Shown here one piece after another: positions 5,569 through 13,510 of a DNA stretch of 16,188 nucleotides. The first letter of the stretch is position 1; every line of letters starts with the position of its first letter. The notes under the pieces are model-generated. The model was not told the origin of the DNA and searched no databases. It worked only from the letters and a program-made list of their open reading frames with translations. The stretch comes from an uncultured Ruminococcus sp. (GTDB lineage: Bacteria; Bacillota; Clostridia; Oscillospirales; Ruminococcaceae). Both the position numbers and the translations under genes were made by a program. The stretch lies in the NCBI RefSeq assembly GCF_946187255.1, contig NZ_CAMHRZ010000051.1:1-16188 (forward strand). Direction: 5' to 3'.

Positions 5569-7311
5569 ATGGAAATGATTCATCTGAAAATAAACGGCAT
5601 CCCTGTGGAAGTTCCCGCAGGTTCCACCGTTCTCGAAGCTGCCAAGGCTGCCAATGTGGATATACCTACGCTCTGCTACCTGAAGGACGTTAACTGCATC
5701 GGTGCCTGCCGTATCTGTGTCGTTGAGATCACAGGTGCAAGAGGTCTCGTGGCTGCTTGTACTCACCCCGCAGCAGAGGGTATGGAAGTATTCACCAATA
5801 CTCCCAAGGTCAGAAAGTCCAGAAAGACTACTCTGGAACTGCTGCTTTCCAATCACAAGAAGAAATGTCTGTCCTGCGTAAGAGCAAACAACTGCGAGCT
5901 GCAGAAGCTCAGCGTTGCTTACGGCGCAGATGAGGACAGATTCATGCCCGAGGAAATGGACAAGCCTATCGACGACTCTACTCCTTTCCTCGTAAGAGAT
6001 AACAACAAGTGTATCCAGTGTATGAGATGCGTTGCCGCTTGTAAGAATGTACAGAGCGTTTCTGTTATCGGCAACATCAGAAGAGGTTTCAACGTTCACG
6101 TTGGTTCCGCATTCGATATGCCTCTCGCTTCCACCGCTTGCGTAGGCTGCGGTCAGTGTATCGTATCCTGCCCTGTTGGCGCTCTCACCGAGAAGAGCAG
6201 CGAGAAGAAGGTCTGGGACGCTATCGCAGATCCCGAGAAGAAAGTAGTATTCTTCACTGCTCCTTCTATCAGAGCTACTCTGGGCGAGGAGTTCGGCAAC
6301 CCCGTTGGTACTAACGTTGAGGGCAAGATGGTAGCTGCTATCAGAAGACTGGGCGACGTTAACATCTTCAACATGGACGTTACCGCTGACCTCACCATCA
6401 TCGAGGAAGCTAACGAGCTCATCGAGAGGATCCAGAACAAGGGCACTCTGCCTATGTTCACATCCTGCTGCCCCGGTTGGGTAAAGTTCTGTGAGCACTT
6501 CTATCCTGATTTCCTGCCTCATCTGTCGAGCTGCAAGTCTCCTCAGCAGATGTTCGGCGCACTGCTCAAGAGCTACTACTGCCAGAAGAACGGCATCGAT
6601 CCCAAGAACCTGTTCGTTGTCAGCGTTATCCCCTGTACTGCTAAGAAGTTCGAGGTAACAAGAGAAGAGCAGAGAAACGGCGATTATGATGATGTTGATG
6701 TTGCACTGACAACCCGCGAGCTGGGCAGAATGATAAGAGAAGCCGGTATCGACTTCAACGCTCTGCCTGACGAGAAGTTTGATGATCCCTTCGAGATCGC
6801 ATCCGGCGCAGGCGCTATCTTCGGCGCAACAGGCGGCGTTATGGAGGCTGCTCTGAGAACCGCAGCTGTTAAGCTGGACGGCAAGTGCGAGCCTCTGGAG
6901 TTCCACGATGTAAGAGGTACTAAGGGTCTGAAGGAAGCTACCTACACTGTAGGCGGCGTTACCGTTAAGGTAGCAGTTGCTTCCGGTCTTGCTAACGCAA
7001 GAGAGATCATCGACGGCATACTCTCAGGCGAGAGAGATTACCAGTTCGTTGAGATCATGGCTTGTCCCGGCGGCTGCATCAACGGCGGCGGTCAGCCTGT
7101 TCAGAGCGATGCTGTACGCAACTTTGTTGACCTGAAGGCTATCAGAGCTAAGGCTCTGTACGATGCTGACAGCAGCATGGATCTGAGAATGTCTCACGAG
7201 AGCCCTGTATGCGATATGCTGTACAAGGACTTCTTCGAGGCTCCCGGCGCACACAACGCTCACAAGTATCTGCATACTACCTACGTTAAGAGAGGCAAGT
7301 ATCAGGACTAA
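5569..7311 (+). CDS. hydA: [FeFe]-hydrogenase catalytic alpha subunit (group A3 type)
   Basis: A 580-residue catalytic subunit producing H2 from NADH and reduced ferredoxin together with HydB and HydC. Domains: an N-terminal [2Fe-2S] ferredoxin (C36, C47, C50, C64); a His-Cys3 [4Fe-4S] site (H96, C100, C103, C109); two [4Fe-4S] clusters (C148, C151, C154, C201 and C191, C194, C197, C158); and the H-cluster domain. There, L1 is TSCCPGW with C300 and C301, L2 is IPCTAKKFE with C356, and L3 is EIMACPGGCINGGGQP with C499 and C503. A small-subunit-like tail ends the protein. L2 begins with Ile354 where the textbook motif has Met. Unlike Thermotoga HydA it has no extra C-terminal [2Fe-2S] domain. 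The start ATG follows GAGGAGGG with an 8-nt gap. It is the last gene of the operon. Confidence 0.97.
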   Translation: MEMIHLKINGIPVEVPAGSTVLEAAKAANVDIPTLCYLKDVNCIGACRICVVEITGARGLVAACTHPAAEGMEVFTNTPKVRKSRKTTLELLLSNHKKKCLSCVRANNCELQKLSVAYGADEDRFMPEEMDKPIDDSTPFLVRDNNKCIQCMRCVAACKNVQSVSVIGNIRRGFNVHVGSAFDMPLASTACVGCGQCIVSCPVGALTEKSSEKKVWDAIADPEKKVVFFTAPSIRATLGEEFGNPVGTNVEGKMVAAIRRLGDVNIFNMDVTADLTIIEEANELIERIQNKGTLPMFTSCCPGWVKFCEHFYPDFLPHLSSCKSPQQMFGALLKSYYCQKNGIDPKNLFVVSVIPCTAKKFEVTREEQRNGDYDDVDVALTTRELGRMIREAGIDFNALPDEKFDDPFEIASGAGAIFGATGGVMEAALRTAAVKLDGKCEPLEFHDVRGTKGLKEATYTVGGVTVKVAVASGLANAREIIDGILSGERDYQFVEIMACPGGCINGGGQPVQSDAVRNFVDLKAIRAKALYDADSSMDLRMSHESPVCDMLYKDFFEAPGAHNAHKYLHTTYVKRGKYQD

Positions 7312-7329
7312 TTTCTGAATAAACACTCT

Positions 7330-7362
7330 GAGGACAGTACTCCGCGTACTGTCCTCTTTTTT
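7330..7362 (+). terminator. Strong terminator of the hydrogenase operon
   Basis: A perfect 11-bp stem, GAGGACAGTAC (7330-7340) with GTACTGTCCTC (7346-7356), then six T residues. The T-run reaches into the stop codon of the convergent Clp gene. On the opposite strand the stem is not followed by a U-run, so it mainly serves the hydrogenase operon. Confidence 0.95.
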
Positions 7363-9646
7363 AGTGTAGTATAACTTTGTCCGCATTCTCGCAGACAGCT
7401 TTACCGTCCGTTATGGTGAGAAGCAGCTTTTTGCCGCCGTTATCAAGTATGCTGTCGCACACTGCGTCCTCTGCTTCCTGCTCCACAAAACGCCGTATAT
7501 CTCTGCCGCTGCCCCCCGATGAGTAGACCCTTTCGGCGGCAAATGCCGCACATTCCGGAGAAATCTCCAGCTCGCAGCCCATATCCGCTGCACGCGATCT
7601 CAGCTTTTCCAGTTCCTTTTCCGCAATGCGGCGCAGAGTGTCCTCTGCGGGCGGGGCGAATACTATCACACTGTCCATGCGGCTTATAAGCTCGGGAGAA
7701 AGCACCTCCTCCACGGCTTTTACAGTCTTTTCCCTGTCCCTGCTGTCACCGCCGAAGCCTGCTCGCCTGCCGCAGGAACAGCCCGCATTCGTCGTCAGTA
7801 TCACCGTCAGCTCCGAAAGCTCCGCCCGCCTGCCTGCACTGTCAGTAATTACGCCTTCCTCCAGCATTTGAAGAAGTACCCCAAGTACGTCCCTGTGGGC
7901 TTTTTCTATCTCATCGAACAGAAGTACTCCTCTCGGATTTCGCCGTATCATTTCCACCAGCCTGCCGCCGTCCTCGTATCCCACATAGCCCGCAGGCGCT
8001 CCAGTCAGCTTTGATACGCTGTGTGGCTCCATATACTCGCTCATGTCCAGCCGTATAAGGCTGTCCTCACCGTAAAGGGACTTCGCCAGTTCCTTTGCCA
8101 GCAGGGTCTTCCCCACTCCTGCGGCACCCGCAAACACAAAGCTGCCCACAGGTCTGCCGCCGTGACGCGAACCCAGCCTGCGCCGCCTTACAGCCCTGAC
8201 CACAGCACTCACAGCCCGTTCCTGCCCGATGACTGTATCATTCAGCCTGCTTTCAAGACCCCTCAGGCTTTCCCGATCATGGTCGGCAATGGCGGCACAA
8301 TCCTTGCCGGTACAGCGTTCAGCCACTTTTACAAGAGTCTCACGCCGCAGTCTTATGCGCCTGCGTGCTCTTGCTATTGTCTCCAGGTAAGTGTCTCTGT
8401 CCGTTTCACCTGCCAGATATCTCTCAAAGGCGCGGTCGGGAGAACTGTCATCTGAATGGCACATCCTTTCGGCACTGCAAGCCTCATCCAGCAGGTCAAT
8501 GGCTTTGTCGGGAAAATGCCTTTGCTTCATATACCTGCCGCCCAACTCCACCGCCAGCCTGCACAAGCCGTCCTCAATCTCTATCTCGTGGAAACTCTCC
8601 AGCCTGTCGCGCACGCCCTTTAACATAAGGTATGCCGTATCTTCGTCGGGCTCATTTACTACCACCTTTGTGAACCGCCTGTCCATTGCTGCATCGCGCT
8701 CAACGGTACGGCGGTATTCTTCAAAGGTGGTGGCACCTATCACCTGTATCTTACCTCTCGCAAGACCCGGTTTGAGTATGTTCGCCGCATCTATGGCACC
8801 CTCTGCCGCACCTGCACCCATAATGTTGTGCAGCTCATCGATGAAAAGTATGCACCCGCCCGTCTGCTCCGCTTCGTCGAGACAGGCTTTCAGCCGTTCC
8901 TCAAAATCTCCGCGATACTTAGCCCCCGCCAGCAGCAAAGTAAGGTCAAGGGCGAATATCCTCCTGCCTGCCAGCGGCGGCGGGACGCTTCCTGCCAGTA
9001 TCCTCACTGCCAGCCCCTCCACAAGGGCTGTTTTTCCAACGCCTGCTTCCCCCACAAGACAAGGGTCGTTCTTTGTGCGCCTGCACAGTATCTCCATCAT
9101 GCGCCGCAATTCCTTTTCCCTGCCTATCACGGGGTCACAGGCAAGACATACCGCAGGATCGGTGAGCTCCTTTGCATATCGCGGCAGAGTTTTCAGCCTT
9201 ACCGCCGTCCTGTTGATACAGCTCCCGCCGCGGCAGGCTTCTGCGGCTATACGCTTTTCGTCCGCCCCAAGCCTGCGCACTATCTGCACCGCACAGCATT
9301 CTCCGCACCCCATCAGTCCCGCCAGGATATGCTCGCTGCCCACACTTTGTCCGCCCAATCTGTCGGCACCTTCCAGCGCCTTCCGTAAATTCGGAGTTCG
9401 GGGCATATCTTCGGTAAGACAGGGAGAACCCCTCCCTATAAGGTCATCTATCGCGGAAGATACAGCTTCATATCCCACCCCAAGCCTTGAAAGCACAGCC
9501 TCTGCCGCACCGCCGCAGCCTGCCAGTGCCAGCAGAAGATGCTCGGTACCGATATAGGTATGCCCCCTTCGGGCTGCCAGCACCCCCGCCCTCGCCAGTG
9601 CGGCTTTGTATACCGCTGTGTATCTGTCCTTCTCTGTTTCCTTCAT
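7361..9646 (-). CDS. ClpC-type AAA+ unfoldase, diverged, reduced middle domain
   Basis: A 761-residue, two-ring Clp/Hsp100 ATPase. Residues about 5-145 hold the Clp N-terminal repeat pair (TEHLLLAL and SEHILAGL). NBD1 has Walker A GEAGVGKT (199-206), Walker B ILFIDE (266-271) and an Arg-finger region MDRRF. NBD2 has Walker A GAAGVGKT (507-514), Walker B VLLFDE (574-579) and sensor LTTNAG. A GF dipeptide at 630-631 (RRAGFGG) sits where the ClpP-binding loop lies in ClpC/ClpA, so work with ClpP is plausible. The linker between the rings is only about 55-60 residues with no clear ClpB coiled coil or UVR motif. It is unusually Cys-rich. I start at ATG 9646, eight nt after GGAGG; a GTG at 9655 overlaps that site. 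Its neighbours are sporulation genes, so a paralogue used in development is possible, but unproven. Confidence 0.85.
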   Translation of the reverse strand: MKETEKDRYTAVYKAALARAGVLAARRGHTYIGTEHLLLALAGCGGAAEAVLSRLGVGYEAVSSAIDDLIGRGSPCLTEDMPRTPNLRKALEGADRLGGQSVGSEHILAGLMGCGECCAVQIVRRLGADEKRIAAEACRGGSCINRTAVRLKTLPRYAKELTDPAVCLACDPVIGREKELRRMMEILCRRTKNDPCLVGEAGVGKTALVEGLAVRILAGSVPPPLAGRRIFALDLTLLLAGAKYRGDFEERLKACLDEAEQTGGCILFIDELHNIMGAGAAEGAIDAANILKPGLARGKIQVIGATTFEEYRRTVERDAAMDRRFTKVVVNEPDEDTAYLMLKGVRDRLESFHEIEIEDGLCRLAVELGGRYMKQRHFPDKAIDLLDEACSAERMCHSDDSSPDRAFERYLAGETDRDTYLETIARARRRIRLRRETLVKVAERCTGKDCAAIADHDRESLRGLESRLNDTVIGQERAVSAVVRAVRRRRLGSRHGGRPVGSFVFAGAAGVGKTLLAKELAKSLYGEDSLIRLDMSEYMEPHSVSKLTGAPAGYVGYEDGGRLVEMIRRNPRGVLLFDEIEKAHRDVLGVLLQMLEEGVITDSAGRRAELSELTVILTTNAGCSCGRRAGFGGDSRDREKTVKAVEEVLSPELISRMDSVIVFAPPAEDTLRRIAEKELEKLRSRAADMGCELEISPECAAFAAERVYSSGGSGRDIRRFVEQEAEDAVCDSILDNGGKKLLLTITDGKAVCENADKVILH

Positions 9647-9703
9647 ACTATACACCTCCCATCGGAGTATTGCCGCTCACAAAATAATTATTCACCGCCT
9701 GTA

Positions 9704-9730
9704 ACACTTCTCCCGCAGCGGCATAATATG
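9704..9730 (+). promoter_or_regulatory. Possible sigma-K-type promoter of the Cys/Gly peptide
   Basis: AC (9704-9705), 16 nt, then CATAATATG (9722-9730), close to the late mother-cell pattern AC-N16-CATANNNTA with one mismatch. The motif is short, so chance is a real alternative. The sporulation context raises its likelihood. No convincing promoter is seen for the divergent Clp gene. Confidence 0.3.
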
Positions 9731-9735
9731 TACCA

Positions 9736-9754
9736 TAAGGCGAACGACGCCTTA
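9736..9754 (+). promoter_or_regulatory. Perfect inverted repeat ahead of the Cys/Gly peptide
   Basis: TAAGGCG (9736-9742) and CGCCTTA (9748-9754) around AACGA. It lies in the 134-bp space between the divergent Clp gene and the peptide gene, 26 nt before the peptide start. It could be an operator or a leader hairpin. Confidence 0.5.
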
Positions 9755-9780
9755 AATATATACAAAAAGGAGAATGTTCT

Positions 9781-9894
9781 ATGAACTTCGGAAACAACTG
9801 CTGGTGGATAATCATCCTCGTCCTCATCATCGGTATGGCAGGCTGCGGCTGCAATAACGGATGCGGCTGCAGCAACGGCTGCGGCTGCGGCTGA
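9781..9894 (+). CDS. 37-residue Cys/Gly-rich single-span membrane peptide
   Basis: A very small ORF with an AAAGGAGA ribosome binding site eight nt before its ATG. The product has a polar start (MNFGNNC), a hydrophobic span (WWIIILVLIIGMA, residues 8-20) and a tail of repeated GCGC with N/S spacers, ending GCGCG; eight of the 37 residues are Cys. Such peptides resemble the small YjcZ/SscA-like spore proteins of Firmicutes in size and design (short Gly-rich part plus one hydrophobic stretch), though I cannot show homology. It stands next to spoIVA and sipL, so a role in the spore coat or forespore membrane is a fair inference. The Cys tail could crosslink or bind metal. It is convergent with spoIVA and divergent from the Clp gene. 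Confidence 0.7.
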   Translation: MNFGNNCWWIIILVLIIGMAGCGCNNGCGCSNGCGCG

Positions 9895-9900
9895 CAACTC

Positions 9901-9919
9901 GGGCGGGGCTTTCCCGCCC
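9901..9919 (+). terminator. GC-rich hairpin after the Cys/Gly peptide
   Basis: GGGCGGG (9901-9907) pairs perfectly with CCCGCCC (9913-9919) around GCTTT, six nt after the stop codon. The following bases are TACATAT with no U-run, so it may act as a weak terminator, protect the 3' end, or serve the convergent spoIVA transcript. Confidence 0.5.
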
Positions 9920-9962
9920 TACATATATCATCCGTGAGAACATACAGCATACCGTCGGTACT

Positions 9963-11438
9963 TTAAAGTATAAGGCATATCAGTCCCGAACAGCCCTCGT
10001 TTATCATACGCCCGATAGTTTCTTTAAGGCGCATCCTTGCGTCATCGGGCAGCTTTGAGAGCTTCGTGTAAAGCCCCTCACTGACCAGTTCGTGCAGAGA
10101 TTTGCCGAATATGTTTGACTCCCATATCTTGTCAGGATCTTTCTCAAAATCGCTCATCATGTACATCACCAGTTCTTCCGACTGCTTTTCCGTCCCCACT
10201 ATCGGCGCAACTTCGGTGTTTATCTCCGTCCTGACAAGATGCACCGCAGGTGCCTGCGCTTTAAGGCGTATGCCGTACTTTCCGCCCTGCCTGATTATCT
10301 CGGGTCCTTCCAGTGAAAGCTCGCTCGTTTCGGGCATGACTATCCCGTAGCCCGTTCGCTCCATCTCCTCGATGGCATTTCGGTATTTCGAGAATTTCCT
10401 GCGTATCTCCACCAGTTCAAGTATACGCGGCAGAAGATCGTTCTCGCCCTTAATCTCCAGTCCTGCGGCTTCACCGATCACACGGTAGAACAATTCTCCC
10501 TGAAGTTCCGCTTCTATCACCGCAGTGCCGCTGCCGCCGTCGATACTTTTCACACCGCACCGCACTATATACTCACACCCGCCAATAGTATCGGCACAGC
10601 CTGCGATATCACGGAGAGTCTCAACGCCCTCAGCGGCTTCCCTTATGTGGGAGAACACCGCCTCTTTCAGCCAGTGCCCCCGTCCCAGACTGCCCACCCA
10701 TGCGGGCATCTCTATGCCTATCTCCTTTATGGGGAAGGAGTACAGCAGGTTCGTCATTATTCCGCGAATATCTTCTTCGTCAAGTTCGGTGCAGTTCACC
10801 GCCATGACTTCCGTACCGTACTTCTCGCTGAGCTGTAAGCAAAGTTCCCGCACCTGCGGAGAATCAGGCTGAGCTGTATTCATCAGCACCGCAAAGGGCT
10901 TGTCGATGGCTTTCAGTTCGCTGATGACCCTTTCCTCCGCTTCCTCGTATTCATCTCGCGGCAGGTCGGTGAAGGAGCCGTCTGTCGTTATTACCAGACC
11001 TATGGTGGAATGCTCGGTGATGACTTTTCGGGTGCCTACCTCCGCCGCCATATTAAAGGGTATCTCGGTATCGAACCAGGGAGTCATCACCATTCGGGGC
11101 GCTTCTTCCTCGATGTATCCCTGTGCAGAGGGGATTATGTACCCCACACAGTCGATCAGCCGCACGCTGAGTTCGGTGCTTCCCCCAAGAGTTATGCTCA
11201 CCGCTTCTTCGGGGATGAACTTGGGTTCGGTGGTCATTATCGTCCTGCCGCCCGCCGACTGCGGAAGTTCGTCCATCGCCCTTTCCCGCCTGTATTCGCT
11301 GTCTATGTTGGGTATCACCAGCTGTTCCATAAATCTCTTGATGAATGTGGACTTGCCCGTCCTCACCGGTCCCGCCACACCGATGTAGATGTCTCCGCCC
11401 GTTCTTCGGGCGATATCGTTGTATATATCACTGTTCAT
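9963..11438 (-). CDS. spoIVA: Stage IV sporulation protein A, spore-coat basement ATPase
   Basis: A 491-residue SpoIVA of normal length (about 492 in Bacillus). It is a cytoskeletal ATPase that polymerises on the outer forespore membrane and anchors the coat. Seen directly: Walker A GPVRTGKS (23-30, catalytic K29), the conserved TIMTTEPKF segment holding the sensor Thr residues, and the Walker B region RLIDCVGY. The C-terminus, GLICLIL, preserves the hydrophobic end that in Bacillus contributes to localisation with SpoVM. The start ATG follows GGAGG with a 6-nt gap. It lies 19 nt downstream of sipL on the same strand, so the two are probably one transcript made in the mother cell under sigma-E. 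Confidence 0.97.
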   Translation of the reverse strand: MNSDIYNDIARRTGGDIYIGVAGPVRTGKSTFIKRFMEQLVIPNIDSEYRRERAMDELPQSAGGRTIMTTEPKFIPEEAVSITLGGSTELSVRLIDCVGYIIPSAQGYIEEEAPRMVMTPWFDTEIPFNMAAEVGTRKVITEHSTIGLVITTDGSFTDLPRDEYEEAEERVISELKAIDKPFAVLMNTAQPDSPQVRELCLQLSEKYGTEVMAVNCTELDEEDIRGIMTNLLYSFPIKEIGIEMPAWVGSLGRGHWLKEAVFSHIREAAEGVETLRDIAGCADTIGGCEYIVRCGVKSIDGGSGTAVIEAELQGELFYRVIGEAAGLEIKGENDLLPRILELVEIRRKFSKYRNAIEEMERTGYGIVMPETSELSLEGPEIIRQGGKYGIRLKAQAPAVHLVRTEINTEVAPIVGTEKQSEELVMYMMSDFEKDPDKIWESNIFGKSLHELVSEGLYTKLSKLPDDARMRLKETIGRMINEGCSGLICLIL

Positions 11439-11457
11439 GTCCGACCTCCGTATATCA

Positions 11458-12999
11458 TCATGGGTTCTGTATGAGTATCAGCCTGCCGTTAGGGCTGTCA
11501 CTGCCGCCTGTCAGCTCGTTGTCCTCTGTCAGCGCTTCCACCGAAGTGCGGAAACGCTTTGCTATATCCCATATATCCTCATCACTGCCGCACCTGCAAA
11601 GCCTTACTGCACAGTTCCCCGAACGCACAGCGGGAGCGCTCCTGTCGAGTTTTACGGCGCTTATCAGATCGACCTCTCCGCCTGCGGACTGCACACAGCT
11701 TATCCTTATCTCCGCCCGAACCTTGATACTGCCGCCCTCTCCGAGATAATAGGAGCATCCCGTCACCTCTGCGCGGGCATCGCTGACTGTACAGCCATCG
11801 GGGACATTCAGTGCGGCTTCGTACACGCACACTCCCGATACACAGAATATGCCGCCCTCACTGCCCTCTCCCAGCACCGAAAGCTCCGCACTGCCGGTAA
11901 ACAGGTACTTGCCCTCCTCTTTGCGCACTGCGGGTCGGGTACATTCTCCGCAGCAGTCGTATATGCTCCCCACTGTGCCATCGGGTGCTGAAAGGGTGTG
12001 TTCTGCGGCGGCGGTGACGCTGACGCTCTCCTGCCTGCCCGCATTCACCGTAACTGTGCTTTCGGCAGTGCATTCGTACTCGGTGGAAAATACATCCGTC
12101 ACGCCCGTTACAGTCCCCTGTTTTTCGGCTGTGCAGAACACATTCAGCGCCGCTTCCCATTCGGCGGTGTTCTCACTGCCGCTGCCCGCGATAAGGGTAC
12201 AGCCCGCAGGAGTTACTCTTGCGGTCACATCAAAGCTGTCATCCACCCCCTCCATATCTATTATCTGGCTGAACGGAAGATCGAACCGCAATGTCTGCAC
12301 CGTATCCTCTCCTGCCTTATCCACGCAGGAATACAGCACTTCCAGTTCCGCATCCCCTTTTACTGCCAGCTTGCCTGCAACTATCCTCTGTTCACTGCGG
12401 GTGACGGTACAGCCTGTTCTCAGCACCGTTCCCACAGGCGGCTTGCCGTCGGGGAGTGCGGTCTGCTGTATCACTGTGACCCTCTTTGAAGCTGTAAGGC
12501 GCTTAACGGGACAGGTGACGGTCTGTCTTCTGAGCTGTATCCCGCAGCCGCTGCCCGATGTGAGTATCTCCTTTTCTTTTCGGCAGCACACCTTTACCGC
12601 TGCACACACCGTTGCACGCACATCCATCCGCCTGCTGCCCTTAACGCGGCAGGTCACTCCCCTGCAACTGAGATCGGTATACACCTCAGGGTCGGGACAA
12701 TCCCCCGAAAGTTCGGCGGTGCGGGTGAGGACGGTTTCCTGCTCGATGCAGTTTATCCTCCTGCTGCCTTCGGTGAGATAAAGCACCCTTATCACCGCCC
12801 TCACGCCGTAGGTCAGCTTATCCCCCGAAACTGTCTGTGTATCGGCGGATGGGGAAACGGTACAGCGCAGCACGCGGAACACATCGGGGAAATAATCGGG
12901 CAGCACTATATCCCTCTCCAGCGGCAGCTCTTCGGTGGTGTCCAGCACCTTTTCGCTGATGCACACCGTATCAGCGGATGTTTTGAATTCATCGTTCAT
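11458..12999 (-). CDS. sipL: SipL-like SPOCS (DUF3794) and LysM spore-coat protein
   Basis: A 513-residue protein with a short acidic lead, repeated beta-rich SPOCS/DUF3794 units across about residues 30-450 (first signature LPLERDIVLPDYFPDVFRVL) and a C-terminal LysM domain at about 465-511 (DIWDIAKRFRTSVEAL). This matches SipL of Clostridioides difficile in order and length (about 500 residues). There SipL binds SpoIVA through LysM, is needed for coat encasement and stands in for Bacillus SpoVID. AAAGGAGG before ATG 12999 fixes the start. It is first in a two-gene unit with spoIVA and has a sigma-E-like promoter 33 nt upstream. Many Cys residues are scattered through the SPOCS part. Confidence 0.9.
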   Translation of the reverse strand: MNDEFKTSADTVCISEKVLDTTEELPLERDIVLPDYFPDVFRVLRCTVSPSADTQTVSGDKLTYGVRAVIRVLYLTEGSRRINCIEQETVLTRTAELSGDCPDPEVYTDLSCRGVTCRVKGSRRMDVRATVCAAVKVCCRKEKEILTSGSGCGIQLRRQTVTCPVKRLTASKRVTVIQQTALPDGKPPVGTVLRTGCTVTRSEQRIVAGKLAVKGDAELEVLYSCVDKAGEDTVQTLRFDLPFSQIIDMEGVDDSFDVTARVTPAGCTLIAGSGSENTAEWEAALNVFCTAEKQGTVTGVTDVFSTEYECTAESTVTVNAGRQESVSVTAAAEHTLSAPDGTVGSIYDCCGECTRPAVRKEEGKYLFTGSAELSVLGEGSEGGIFCVSGVCVYEAALNVPDGCTVSDARAEVTGCSYYLGEGGSIKVRAEIRISCVQSAGGEVDLISAVKLDRSAPAVRSGNCAVRLCRCGSDEDIWDIAKRFRTSVEALTEDNELTGGSDSPNGRLILIQNP

Positions 13000-13038
13000 A
13001 AAAAATACCTCCTTTTGTCCTTGCGGGGCTTTCGTTAA

Positions 13039-13067
13039 ATGTTATGCCGCCGCTGCGGAAGATATGC
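13039..13067 (-). promoter_or_regulatory. Sigma-E-type sporulation promoter of sipL-spoIVA
   Basis: On the minus strand GCATATC (13061-13067), a 14-nt spacer and CATAACAT (13039-13046). The -35 box matches the sigma-E consensus KMATATT at six of seven positions and the -10 box matches CATACAHT at six of eight, with the right spacing. Expected start near 13032, leaving a short leader with AAAGGAGG. sipL and spoIVA are sigma-E genes in studied spore formers. Confidence 0.6.
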
Positions 13068-13121
13068 GGGATATTTATTATTTTGCTCTCAGTGCTTTAG
13101 TGTGCTAAACATTTTCCTGAT

Positions 13122-13426
13122 TTTACTGGATTTTACCAAATCCGATTTTCAGTAAAATAAAGCCCGAAATACAGGCGTTTCAGCCCTGTTTTTTATTTTA
13201 CTGAATTTACTGAACGGGTAGAGAAAAAAACGTAAAAATGCAAGTATTATTTCCAATATATGGTAAATTTTCATAAACCCGGTACTATTACCTTGTCAGT
13301 AAATTCAGAAAAACGTATTACCCCGTCAGTAAATTCAGTAAAATCATTTTGGGGCAAAAAAGCCCGAAATATCGGGGTTTATTTTACTGAAAAAAGATTT
13401 CAGTAAATTCCGGTAAATTCAGTAAA
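13122..13426. repeat. Gene-free array of CAGTAAA/TTTACTG repeats with two palindromic elements
   Basis: Ten exact copies of CAGTAAA or its complement in about 305 bp: plus orientation at 13150, 13297, 13327, 13336, 13401 and 13420; minus at 13122, 13197, 13206 and 13383. Several are paired 9 bp apart. A 30-bp direct repeat occurs at 13286-13313 and 13316-13343. Two units are palindromic: element A pairs TTCAGTAAAATAAA (13148-13161) with its perfect complement (13192-13205), and element B pairs TTCAGTAAAAT (13334-13344) with 13381-13391. Both carry AGCCCGAAATA between the arms. No ORF is present. It could be a regulator-binding array, a small non-autonomous mobile repeat or a structured RNA. 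Confidence 0.85.
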
Positions 13427-13510
13427 ACCATTTTTGATATCCGCAGACCGCGTTGTCGGGAGATGACTTCAATTTTTTTCTCACTGTCACCTTGTTTTCC
13501 CCAAAAACGC
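13427..13510. other. Spacer between the repeat array and the carboxypeptidase promoter
   Basis: Non-coding, with a T-rich run at 13471-13479. No gene or strong hairpin seen. Confidence 0.4.

Noticed and set aside
5539..6906. A 455-codon minus-strand open frame across hydA
   Set aside because: Same reason: antisense of a well-supported gene, with no ribosome binding site and a low-complexity product.
9655..9693. A sigma-G-like promoter for the Clp gene (TGAATA and CAATACT on the minus strand)
   Set aside because: The implied start would fall at or next to the ribosome binding site, leaving almost no leader, and the -10 match is poor.
13286..13426. A CRISPR array
   Set aside because: The repeat units are only 7-20 bp, spaced irregularly and found in both orientations, and there are no cas genes nearby.
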